Source: Acidobacteriota bacterium (GTDB lineage: Bacteria > Acidobacteriota > Holophagae > Thermotomaculales > Thermotomaculaceae). From it: a stretch of 13,286 bases of DNA. The position numbers and the translations under genes are program-made. Where the stretch lies: the NCBI GenBank assembly GCA_015487755.1, contig WFPG01000210.1, positions 1 to 13,286 of the forward strand, written 5' to 3'. Of the stretch, positions 1 to 7,363 are shown piece after piece. The notes beneath the pieces are model-generated. The model saw only the letters and a program-made list of their open reading frames with translations. It was not told the origin of the DNA and did not search any database. Positions within the stretch are counted from its first letter, which is position 1, and each line of letters opens with the position of its first letter.

Positions 1-27
1 ATATTAAATATTGACAAAATTATTTTA

Positions 28-34
28 GGAGGGG
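28..34 (+). promoter_or_regulatory. Shine-Dalgarno site of the surface-protein gene
   Basis: AGGAGGGG ends two bases before the ATG at 37 and fixes the start. The promoter must lie at or beyond the left edge. A perfect TTGACA at 11-16 is too close to the start codon to serve as its -35 box. Confidence 0.75.
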
Positions 35-36
35 AA

Positions 37-3000
37 ATGATTAAAAAGGCATTTTTTACTTTTTTGATAACATTAGGTTTTTTAGCTGGAAACACTTTTG
101 CGCAATCCTTTTCACTGGCTACTTTAACCTTTAATAACAATACTATTACCATTCAAGACACCGGATATAAAAATACCCATCCCTGTATGGCTGATTTCGA
201 CGGAGACGGTGATCTTGATTTAATATTGGGAACAAATAAAAGTACTTTAGTTTATTATCGAAACGATGATATAGATACAAATGTAGGGGGAAGCGACTCA
301 ACATTAGACGGGACTAAAATGGTTCTTGTTTCCAGAGCTTTAATCCCACCGATCAAAGATGCTAACAATATTGTACTTTACAACTACGTTCCTGCCGCTG
401 GCGATATTGATGGAGACGGTTTAGTTGACCTATTTTTAGGCACAAATAATGGAGCCGTTTTCTTTCTAAAAAATACCGGGGTAGTTAACAATGTACCCCA
501 ATTCTCATTGATTGAACAGGTAATTCCCAGCAATAATAAAGCGGCTGCTGCACCCTTTCTTGTTGATATGGATGGGGACGGAGACCTTGACCTTTTTATC
601 GGATATTTTGACGGTGAAGTAGACTATTATGAAAACACAGGGGATTCAACAAGCTACAATTTTGTATTAAATACTACCGATATATTAGGTTCTTACAGCA
701 CTTATCAGTCTGTTATTCCTTGTTTATACGATATAAACGGAGACGGAACAAAAGATATGCTGCTTGGCAGAAAAAACAATACTATTGTGTACTATACTGG
801 AGCTATTTCAAACGGCACTATCTCTTTCACATACCAAACAAACAAATGGCAAAATTTAAATTTTGACCAGTTTACTTCCCCAAACCTGATCGATTTAAAA
901 AATGACGGAAGTCTGGAGTTATTAGTAGGCCAATACAACGGACAAATTGCTCTTTACACGGATGTACAAAACACCCCTGCACTTGTAACAAAGATGTTTG
1001 CTTCTATTGATATCGGCTATTTAGCGACTCCTCTCCTTTTTGATATGGACGGAGATGGAGATTTAGATCTACTTGTTGCGCATCAAACTGAAATCGCTTA
1101 TCTCATAAACACCGGCTCCGGAAGTAATCTTAATTTTGATTTAAGCACACTTACTTATATAACCGTTTCTCAACCTATAACAAGCCTTGATGTATGGGAT
1201 TACGACAATGATGGAGACCTTGATGTATTTTTTGGCACTACATCAGGTGGAGTGGGACTCCTTCAAAATGACGGAGTTGTTAACGGAACTGTTTCATTTA
1301 CTGAAGTATATACAGGATACGGATACAACGGAGCTGTTGAAAGTTTTGATACCATGTATACCCCTAATCCCGACGCGGCAATATGTATTGGAGATTTTGA
1401 CGGGGACGGAGATATGGACTTTATTATTGCCAATCAATACGGTACATCGACGTTTTATAGGAATGATGATATTAATGTTAATGTCGGAGGAAGCGACCAA
1501 ACATTAGACGGATGGCAGGCTGGAAATTTTGTCAAAGTTGACGCAGGTTACGGCTCCGGGGATTCTTATTTCCCATTTACTCTTCCGGGCTACAACTCTA
1601 TTAAAGCAAGAGACCTTGACGGAGACGGGGATTTAGATTTTCTTACAACAGGAGCAGACGGTAAGGTTTACAAAATAACAAATACCGGCACGGCAACTGC
1701 CCCATCCTATGTTCTCGATTCTACTCCATTGGCAGATATTCCACAATTTGACGACCAATCAACCTATTTAATAAAAACAAAACTTGACATAAGAGACTTT
1801 AACGGAGACGGCTGGTACGACCTTGTGTTAGGCGGAGGAGAAGGAGGCCTAAAGTTCTATGTAAACTCATCATCCCAGGACACAACGCCCCCTACTGAAC
1901 CGGGTAATTTCACAGGGCAGGCTTTAAGTGAAAGCAAAATTAAGCTAACATGGGATATTTCAACTGATTTAAACGGCAGCGGCGTTAAAGAATATGTTAT
2001 TAAAAGATACAATGGCGGAACACTTGAAAAAACAGTTGTCATTGAAGACCCTGTAGTATCAAGTTATCTGGACACAGGACTAACCCAGGAAACCACTTAT
2101 GATTACGAAATCTATGCCATAGACTATGCAGGAAACCAGAGCACAACTGCAACAGTTACAGAAGCGACAGGGCCTGCTCCTTACCTTGACCATTTTGAAA
2201 TAACCGTTCCCACAGATGTTGTAGGCCAGAATTTTACCGTAACATTTAAAGCCATATCAAACTACGGCTTTATTATGGATTCTTTTAACGACACCGCAGA
2301 TATTACGGCAAGCGAAGGGACAATTACACCTACACAGGTAACTTTTGTTAACGGAGAAGCACAGGTAAATTTTCAATATACAAACGATACAGCAACTGGC
2401 AATGTGCAATTAACATTAACAATTACTTATACCACCGTTTCCAATACATCCAATCCTATATCGGTTGATGTTATCGCACCGGATACTCCTGTTTTTGTTG
2501 AGGCTACACCACAATCTTCAACAAGCGTGTACCTGAGGTGGGGACAGGTAACCGATACAGGAGGAGCACCTAATTATTACATTGATATTTACAGAAACGG
2601 GGTTAAAATTATTACAGTTAGCGGAACATCAACAACTTACACCGACAACAACTGTCAACCTAACACCCAGTATACTTACTACCTAAAATCCAGAGACTCC
2701 GTGGGCAATGTTTCTGCGGCATCAAGTTCGATAACGGTAACTACACCGGAATCTGAACAAGATACCACTCCCCCCTCAATTCCGACAGGGCTAACAGTAG
2801 TAAGCACGGGGGAAAATTTCATTGCAATTAAGTGGGATCCTTCAACTGACACGGGCGGATCCGGATTAGGAGGATACAAGATTTACAGAGGGGCTCTTGA
2901 AATAGCCACTGTAGATGCCTCTACCACCACTTATACAGATTTAGGCCTGGAGCCTGATACCGAATATGTTTATCATTTAAGAGCATTTGACAATGCCGGC

Positions 3001-5898
3001 AATTATTCTGATTTTAGTGATGCTTTAATTGCAAGAACTCGCGCGCAAGTAGGAGACACTACTCCTCCGACAATACCTCAAAACTTGCAAGCTCAAACTA
3101 TTGACGATACTTCAATAAAATTAACATGGAGCGCTTCAACAGATACAGGCGGTTCAGGACTTGCCGGATACAGGATATATAGAGAAGATGTAAACAACTA
3201 CGGTACCGCAATTGCATTTGTAGATGCAAGCACTACAGAATATACAAACACAGGATTACAGCCCGGTACAACTTACAGATACAAAATAAAAGCGGTTGAT
3301 AATGCAGGCAACACTTCGGATTTTTCAGCCGTAGCAGAGGCCACAACAACAGATAGCAGTGTAGACACTCAGAATCCAACAGCGCCAACAAATGTACAAT
3401 TAACAGCATTGTCTCCTTCAGACGCTCGAATCTCGTGGGATGCGTCAACAGACAATGTTGCCGTGGATTATTATGAGATATACCAGGTAACACCGAGTAC
3501 AAATCCTTTCCAGGATTACGACTATACACTAATAGGAGAGACCCCTGAAACCACCTATGTAATAAGCGGCTTATCACCGGGTGAAACCTATAACTTCTGC
3601 GTAAGGGCTGTAGATACTTCAGGAAATAAGTCAAGGTACTCTGAAATAAAAGAAGTTACAATGCCAAATGCGTCTGACGACCACAATCCGCCTACTCCGC
3701 CTCAAAACTTAAGATTCGTATCTGTTACAAGCACAAGCGTAATTATCACTTATGACCCTGCAATAGACAATGAAAGCGGAGTAAAGCAGTACCATATATT
3801 TAAAAACGGGACTGAAATAGCACAAACAGACGCGTTAAGTTATGAAGACACGGATGTTCAACCTAATGAAACATACGAATACTATGTTAAAGCCGAGGAC
3901 TGGAACTCTAACATTTCCGAAGCATCAAACATAATCTCCACAATAGTGCCTTTGGAAGACAATGAGCCGCCCTCAACTCCTGCAAACCTTACTTATATCG
4001 CAACACCTGACCATGTTATTTTGACATGGGGAATGAGTTATGACGACATATCGGGAGTAGACCATTACGAAATTCAAAAAGTCAACACTCCTTTCAAATC
4101 AAAAGGAGACGCGTATGCAACAACTATTGAAACAACATTTACTGACGAAAATGTAGTGGTAGGCTCAAAGTATATTTACTATGTATTTGCGGTAGACAGA
4201 GCAGGAAACAAATCAGTTCCGGCATCCGTCACTGTTGTTGTCCCGGATAGCGGACAGGAAGACTACACTCTATACTTCCCGCACATTGATGTAACCGATT
4301 TCTGGTGGACAGGGTTTGCAGTCGTTAACCCGGGAGAGCAGGACGCGGATGTTACATTTAAATTCTACGACAATGACGGAAACGAGGTGGCGTCACTTGA
4401 CAGAACAATTCCTGCAAAGGGTAAAATAGTGACAACTGTTAGAAACCTTTTTAACGATAATGTTCCGGAAGGTGCCTCATGGTATAAAATTGAAACTCCT
4501 GTTAAATTAGACGGATTTGAACTTTTCGGCACAAATGATTGGAAAGAACTTGTAGGTGTGAAAATATTCAGCGACCCTGCCACAAAACTTATTTATCCGG
4601 AAATAATGGTTGACGACAATCACTGGACGGGAGTTGCATTAATTAATGTTTCAAGCGAAGCGGCAAATGTAGTGTTTAAAGCATACGATTCAAACGGAAA
4701 TGAAATAGCGACATCAAATACAGTCAATTTACCTTCTAACGGTAAGCAGGTTGCTTTAGTTGAAGATTTCTTTGACAGTTTCCCCGCAGAAACCGCGTAT
4801 ATTGTAGCGGAAAGTGATAAAAACATAATCGGTTTTGAACTTTTCGGGTACAAATCGCATGTAGGGTTGGCAGGTCTTTCGGCAGTGCCTTTCGATCAAA
4901 ATGACAGCACCACGCAAACAAAGACACTTACTGACACAGTAAAAGGGGATGAAACCAAGGTTCTTTCCGCAATAGTGTTAAATTCTACAGAGGTACAGTT
5001 ATTGTGGGACGCATTAGACCCTGCTCCCGATTTATACAGAATTTATGAAGTAGAAGAAATTTCAACTCCTTTCGGAAATTCATTAGACAAGGTTCAACTG
5101 TGGGGTGAAACTACAGACACTCAATTTATTGTAAGCGGATTAACGCCTGATACCGATTATCAATTTGCCGTTTATCCTGTTTACGGAGACCAGGAAGGCA
5201 GTCCTACCAATGTAGTAAGCGTCCACACAATGGCCGGAGATACAAACGCTCTTTATACTTATGTATGTCCGAGAATTGAAGAGAACTTCGGTGGGGAAAC
5301 TTCAATAGCAATGGTAAATACAGGTAACGCAAGTGTGGAAGTGACTTTACAACTTCTCGGCGAAAACGCAGAAGTGCTTGAAGAACAGAAAGTTTCATTG
5401 AACACTTTAAACAAAATCAGGGAAAAATTGACAAATATTTTCTCCGCTATCCCGGATACGGCAAAAGCGGTAAGAATCATTTCCGAACAACCGCTAATTG
5501 TGTGGGAAAACTTTGAAAACAACTGCGATAACGGAAACAACGACGGGTACTTCGATACTCTTTACGCTTTTGACAGAGCATTATCGGCAGTTAACTTTAC
5601 CCATATAGCACCTGAAACCTATATGTGGGATTCATATGTATGCGTATGGAATTTGTCAGAAAACGGGAATAATACAAACTTCACCGCATACAGCCCGGAC
5701 GGAACAGTACTGGGTGTATTCCCGCATGACATAATGCCCGGGGATGTGGTATCCGACGAAATCCACGGGTTTATCCCTGACGACAGTTTGTTGCAAAATA
5801 TCGGCTGGGTTCAGGTAACAGGCACAGGCCCGATGAACGGTTACTTCGCTTTCAGCAACAAAGAGCATACTTTAATGGGTGCAATAGAAGGGCAATAA
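37..5898 (+). CDS. Giant secreted modular surface protein (FG-GAP/VCBS repeats, FN3 modules, repeated C-terminal domain)
   Basis: A 1953-residue protein, probably extracellular or cell-surface bound. Residues 1-22 form a Sec signal peptide: KK near the start, a hydrophobic core, and likely cleavage after the Ala of NTFA. Ten calcium-loop motifs of the D-x-D/N-G-D-G type begin near residues 53, 123, 177, 232, 286 (degenerate), 336, 388, 453, 526 and 587, as in FG-GAP/VCBS beta-propellers. Fibronectin type III modules follow at about 615-713, 816-908, 909-1006, 1007-1109, 1110-1213, 1214-1306 and 1307-1407, mostly opening with a D-x-x-P-P-x-x-P linker. A different beta-sandwich resembling invasin/Big domains sits at 714-815. 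The C-terminus holds a twice-paired ~100-residue domain (1409-1618 and 1735-1953) around an eighth FN3 (1641-1732). No LPXTG, PEP-CTERM or C-terminal transmembrane anchor is visible. The start is supported by GGAGGGG two bases upstream. Adhesion or matrix/polysaccharide binding is inferred from the architecture; the ligand is unknown. Confidence 0.93.
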   Translation: MIKKAFFTFLITLGFLAGNTFAQSFSLATLTFNNNTITIQDTGYKNTHPCMADFDGDGDLDLILGTNKSTLVYYRNDDIDTNVGGSDSTLDGTKMVLVSRALIPPIKDANNIVLYNYVPAAGDIDGDGLVDLFLGTNNGAVFFLKNTGVVNNVPQFSLIEQVIPSNNKAAAAPFLVDMDGDGDLDLFIGYFDGEVDYYENTGDSTSYNFVLNTTDILGSYSTYQSVIPCLYDINGDGTKDMLLGRKNNTIVYYTGAISNGTISFTYQTNKWQNLNFDQFTSPNLIDLKNDGSLELLVGQYNGQIALYTDVQNTPALVTKMFASIDIGYLATPLLFDMDGDGDLDLLVAHQTEIAYLINTGSGSNLNFDLSTLTYITVSQPITSLDVWDYDNDGDLDVFFGTTSGGVGLLQNDGVVNGTVSFTEVYTGYGYNGAVESFDTMYTPNPDAAICIGDFDGDGDMDFIIANQYGTSTFYRNDDINVNVGGSDQTLDGWQAGNFVKVDAGYGSGDSYFPFTLPGYNSIKARDLDGDGDLDFLTTGADGKVYKITNTGTATAPSYVLDSTPLADIPQFDDQSTYLIKTKLDIRDFNGDGWYDLVLGGGEGGLKFYVNSSSQDTTPPTEPGNFTGQALSESKIKLTWDISTDLNGSGVKEYVIKRYNGGTLEKTVVIEDPVVSSYLDTGLTQETTYDYEIYAIDYAGNQSTTATVTEATGPAPYLDHFEITVPTDVVGQNFTVTFKAISNYGFIMDSFNDTADITASEGTITPTQVTFVNGEAQVNFQYTNDTATGNVQLTLTITYTTVSNTSNPISVDVIAPDTPVFVEATPQSSTSVYLRWGQVTDTGGAPNYYIDIYRNGVKIITVSGTSTTYTDNNCQPNTQYTYYLKSRDSVGNVSAASSSITVTTPESEQDTTPPSIPTGLTVVSTGENFIAIKWDPSTDTGGSGLGGYKIYRGALEIATVDASTTTYTDLGLEPDTEYVYHLRAFDNAGNYSDFSDALIARTRAQVGDTTPPTIPQNLQAQTIDDTSIKLTWSASTDTGGSGLAGYRIYREDVNNYGTAIAFVDASTTEYTNTGLQPGTTYRYKIKAVDNAGNTSDFSAVAEATTTDSSVDTQNPTAPTNVQLTALSPSDARISWDASTDNVAVDYYEIYQVTPSTNPFQDYDYTLIGETPETTYVISGLSPGETYNFCVRAVDTSGNKSRYSEIKEVTMPNASDDHNPPTPPQNLRFVSVTSTSVIITYDPAIDNESGVKQYHIFKNGTEIAQTDALSYEDTDVQPNETYEYYVKAEDWNSNISEASNIISTIVPLEDNEPPSTPANLTYIATPDHVILTWGMSYDDISGVDHYEIQKVNTPFKSKGDAYATTIETTFTDENVVVGSKYIYYVFAVDRAGNKSVPASVTVVVPDSGQEDYTLYFPHIDVTDFWWTGFAVVNPGEQDADVTFKFYDNDGNEVASLDRTIPAKGKIVTTVRNLFNDNVPEGASWYKIETPVKLDGFELFGTNDWKELVGVKIFSDPATKLIYPEIMVDDNHWTGVALINVSSEAANVVFKAYDSNGNEIATSNTVNLPSNGKQVALVEDFFDSFPAETAYIVAESDKNIIGFELFGYKSHVGLAGLSAVPFDQNDSTTQTKTLTDTVKGDETKVLSAIVLNSTEVQLLWDALDPAPDLYRIYEVEEISTPFGNSLDKVQLWGETTDTQFIVSGLTPDTDYQFAVYPVYGDQEGSPTNVVSVHTMAGDTNALYTYVCPRIEENFGGETSIAMVNTGNASVEVTLQLLGENAEVLEEQKVSLNTLNKIREKLTNIFSAIPDTAKAVRIISEQPLIVWENFENNCDNGNNDGYFDTLYAFDRALSAVNFTHIAPETYMWDSYVCVWNLSENGNNTNFTAYSPDGTVLGVFPHDIMPGDVVSDEIHGFIPDDSLLQNIGWVQVTGTGPMNGYFAFSNKEHTLMGAIEGQ
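175..1866 (+). repeat. Ten FG-GAP/VCBS-type calcium-loop repeats (protein-level tandem repeat)
   Basis: The encoded protein repeats a D-x-D-G-D-G-D-x-D loop followed by a hydrophobic strand, every 50 to 73 residues. Spacings between loops are 70, 54, 55, 54, 50, 52, 65, 73 and 61 residues. The fifth repeat has lost most acidic positions (DLKNDGSLE), and the fourth and tenth use Asn at the third position. Repeats 1 and 8 share an extra insert (YRNDDI...GGSD.TLDG) at residues 74-92 and 474-492, exactly 400 residues apart. Repeats 8-10 therefore look like a partial second copy of repeats 1-3. Confidence 0.85.
1879..4257 (+). repeat. Array of seven fibronectin type III modules with one Big/invasin-like insert
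   Basis: Each module shows the FN3 pattern: a proline-rich linker, a strand with L-T-W or equivalent, a Y-x-I-Y-R strand, and a closing Y-x-Y-x-x-x-A-x-D-x-x-G-N strand. Modules 3 and 4 (residues 909-1006 and 1007-1109) are the closest pair, sharing STDTGGSGL, VDASTT.YT and a D-N-A-G-N turn. Module 1 is followed by a non-FN3 beta domain (DNA 2176-2481) that contains no aromatic FN3 core. Confidence 0.8.
4261..5895 (+). repeat. Four diverged copies of a C-terminal ~100-residue domain, two pairs flanking an FN3
   Basis: Copies lie at residues about 1409-1517, 1518-1618, 1736-1848 and 1851-1953. Shared landmarks are an opening Y-x-P-x-I or equivalent, a W-T-G-x-A-x-x-N strand, V-x-F-K-x-Y-D-x-x-G-N, a charged stretch ending in an x-x-x-F-F/L-F segment, and G-F-E-L-F-G near the end. 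Copies 1 and 2 are clearly alike; 3 and 4 keep only the spacing and some landmarks (M-V-N, V-W-N, I-F-S, G-Y-F-A-F). It resembles beta-rich domains I recall at the ends of other bacterial surface proteins; I cannot give a family name. Confidence 0.65.
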
Positions 5899-5918
5899 GA
5901 AATTAACCTGAATAAATG

Positions 5919-5944
5919 AGGGGGCATTTAAGCCCCCTTTTTTT
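5919..5944 (+). terminator. Rho-independent terminator of the surface-protein gene, shared with the convergent operon
   Basis: A 7-bp stem (A-GGGGG-C paired with G-CCCCC-T) with loop ATTTAA is followed by seven T residues on the + strand (5938-5944), 20 bases after the stop codon at 5898. The minus-strand operon arrives from the other side and its last stop codon (5943-5945) overlaps the T-tract. Read on the minus strand the same stem is preceded by an A-run and followed by TCATTTATT, a weaker tail, so bidirectional action is likely but less efficient for that strand. Confidence 0.88.
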
Positions 5945-6623
5945 ATGCAGAAATTATTTTTTCAATAACCTTCTGGGCAATCAACAAACCGAATGTAGCG
6001 GTTACGGTCATTATTGAGCCTATTACTTCCCCTTTTGTCTCAGGTTTTTCAAGGGAATAAACTACGGTGAAATCCCTGTCCCCGTATCCCCATTGCCTTA
6101 ACTTTTTTCTCATTCTGTAAGCAAGGGGGTCGTTTTTAGTATCCCAGATAGAACCTGATTTAACCATTTCAGGTTTTTTCTTAAAGCCGGAGCCTGTTGA
6201 AGCAATTACGGGAATATTGTTTTCAAGGCATTGAATAATTAAATTTAACTTTGGAATTAAAGAGTCTATACAATCTGCAACAATGTCATAATTTTCAATA
6301 GGCACTTTTTCAAAGGTTTCTTTGTTTATAAAGTAGGGGTATGTATCAACCTTTATTTCCGGGTTTATGTCCTTAGCCCTTTTTTCAAAAACTTTAGTTT
6401 TGTTTAAACCCATAGTTGAGTTTAGTGCAAGGATTTGCCTGTTTAAATTGCTTTCTTCAACCTTATCGCCGTCAATGACACCGATATGCCCCACCCCGCT
6501 TCTCACAAGGGCTTCAGCACAAATCCCACCTACTCCGCCTAACCCCGCAACCAGAACTTTTGCTTTTTTAAGTTTCTCAATATTTTCTTTTCCGTAAAGT
6601 ATCTCTAATCTTGAAAGGAACAC
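5943..6623 (-). CDS. tcdA: TcdA/CsdL-like E1-type ATP-dependent enzyme (probable tRNA t6A dehydratase), ThiF/MoeB superfamily
   Basis: A 226-residue cytoplasmic enzyme of the E1/ThiF/MoeB fold. The ATP-binding GLGGVGG loop is at 27-33, with D51, N59, R62 and K75 in the spacing of the MoeB adenylation site, and D120 in DCIDS. The N-terminal S-R-L-E-I-L-Y-G, A-L-V-R-S-G-V-G, D-P-L-A-x-x-x-R-K-x-L-R and VYS-E-x-P patterns match TcdA (YgdL/CsdL), which dehydrates threonylcarbamoyladenosine in tRNA to its cyclic form, better than MoeB or ThiF. It is shorter than E. coli TcdA (about 268 residues), mainly between the VYS motif and the C-terminal T-A-T-F-G helix, and has no MoeB zinc cysteines. It starts with GTG (6621-6623), preceded by GAGG seven bases upstream, and overlaps the upstream TatD gene by 19 bp, so it is probably translationally coupled. 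Family is sure; substrate assignment is fairly likely. Confidence 0.85.
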   Translation of the reverse strand: MFLSRLEILYGKENIEKLKKAKVLVAGLGGVGGICAEALVRSGVGHIGVIDGDKVEESNLNRQILALNSTMGLNKTKVFEKRAKDINPEIKVDTYPYFINKETFEKVPIENYDIVADCIDSLIPKLNLIIQCLENNIPVIASTGSGFKKKPEMVKSGSIWDTKNDPLAYRMRKKLRQWGYGDRDFTVVYSLEKPETKGEVIGSIMTVTATFGLLIAQKVIEKIISA

Positions 6624-7363
6624 TTAAAAGCCTCTTTTGTGTTTTTTAAAGTTAAATCAAAAAAGTAAGATTTTTCTAAACCTATCCTTTCCGCTATCTT
6701 TTCGGCAATATATGGAAGGTTTGACGGTGTATTAGGGGGGTTAAACCCTTCAGGCGGCAAATCGGGGGAATCAGTTTCAACAAGTACGATTTCTTCGGGA
6801 ATCCCCTTTAAAACCTCAACCGACTTTTTTGCATTACTTCTTATTGCAGGGGCACCGAATGAAAAGTAAACCTTATCAAACCTTTTAAGCAATGCCTTTG
6901 CAAAGTCTAATTTCCCTGAAAACATATGCATAATGTATGTCAAATCCTTATAGTTTGAGGTTATGTCAAGAAACTCTTTAAAACCCTTTCTTAAATGGAT
7001 TATTACAGGCTTCTTTGTTTTTCTCGCTATCTCAAGTTGTTTTTCAAAGTAAAAAGCCTGCAATTCCCTGTCAACACCTTTTTCAAAAAAATCAAGCCCT
7101 ATTTCCCCTATTGCAATGCAATTGGGGTTCTCTGAAGCAACCTCAAGAATAGTCTCAAAAACACTTTTAGGCGCTTCCTTTATATAAAGCGGGTGCACCC
7201 CGACCGCATAGTAAACCTCTTTATACTTTTCCGACAACTTATTTGCAATGTAAGAATAGCCTTTTATTCCGGGAATAACAAAGCCTTTTACCCCGACGGA
7301 GATAGCCTTTTCAATCTCTCTTTCTTTTAAAAAATCAAGGTGGCAATGGGAATCTATAAGCAT
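6605..7363 (-). CDS. tatD: TatD family metal-dependent hydrolase / DNase
   Basis: A 252-residue TIM-barrel amidohydrolase-like protein of normal TatD length. All metal-site signatures are visible: D-S-H-C-H at 4-8 (H6, H8), G-V-H-P at 55-58, G-E-I-G-L-D at 86-91 (E87), I-I-H-L-R-K at 121-126 (H123), H-M-F-S-G at 146-150 (H146) and E-T-D-S-P at 196-200 (D198). Family members are Mg-dependent 3'-5' exonucleases, and some are D-aminoacyl-tRNA deacylases or have unknown substrates, so the exact reaction is open. The ATG abuts the stop codon of speA with no gap, and GGGAGA lies inside the end of speA. Its 3' end overlaps the tcdA-like gene. This placement makes co-translation with both neighbours likely. 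Confidence 0.93.
   Translation of the reverse strand: MLIDSHCHLDFLKEREIEKAISVGVKGFVIPGIKGYSYIANKLSEKYKEVYYAVGVHPLYIKEAPKSVFETILEVASENPNCIAIGEIGLDFFEKGVDRELQAFYFEKQLEIARKTKKPVIIHLRKGFKEFLDITSNYKDLTYIMHMFSGKLDFAKALLKRFDKVYFSFGAPAIRSNAKKSVEVLKGIPEEIVLVETDSPDLPPEGFNPPNTPSNLPYIAEKIAERIGLEKSYFFDLTLKNTKEAFKCSFQD

Noticed and set aside
11..16. Perfect TTGACA resembling a -35 box
   Set aside because: A -10 box at normal spacing would fall on the start codon at 37, and no TATAAT-like element is there. It cannot drive this gene as annotated.
190..1810. Regularly spaced GACGGAGACGG-like DNA motifs, possible CRISPR or DNA repeat
   Set aside because: They encode the DGDGD calcium loops in one continuous frame, vary at synonymous positions, and the intervals are coding and similar rather than unique spacers.
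3233..3634. 133-codon open frame on the minus strand
   Set aside because: It lies antisense to clear FN3 modules and its sequence is low in recognisable protein features; it is a shadow of the opposite strand.
5943..6623. MoeB or ThiF sulfur-carrier adenylyltransferase
   Set aside because: No CxxC zinc pairs are present, no MoaD/ThiS gene is nearby, and the N-terminal and DPLA...RK..LR motifs fit TcdA/CsdL better.
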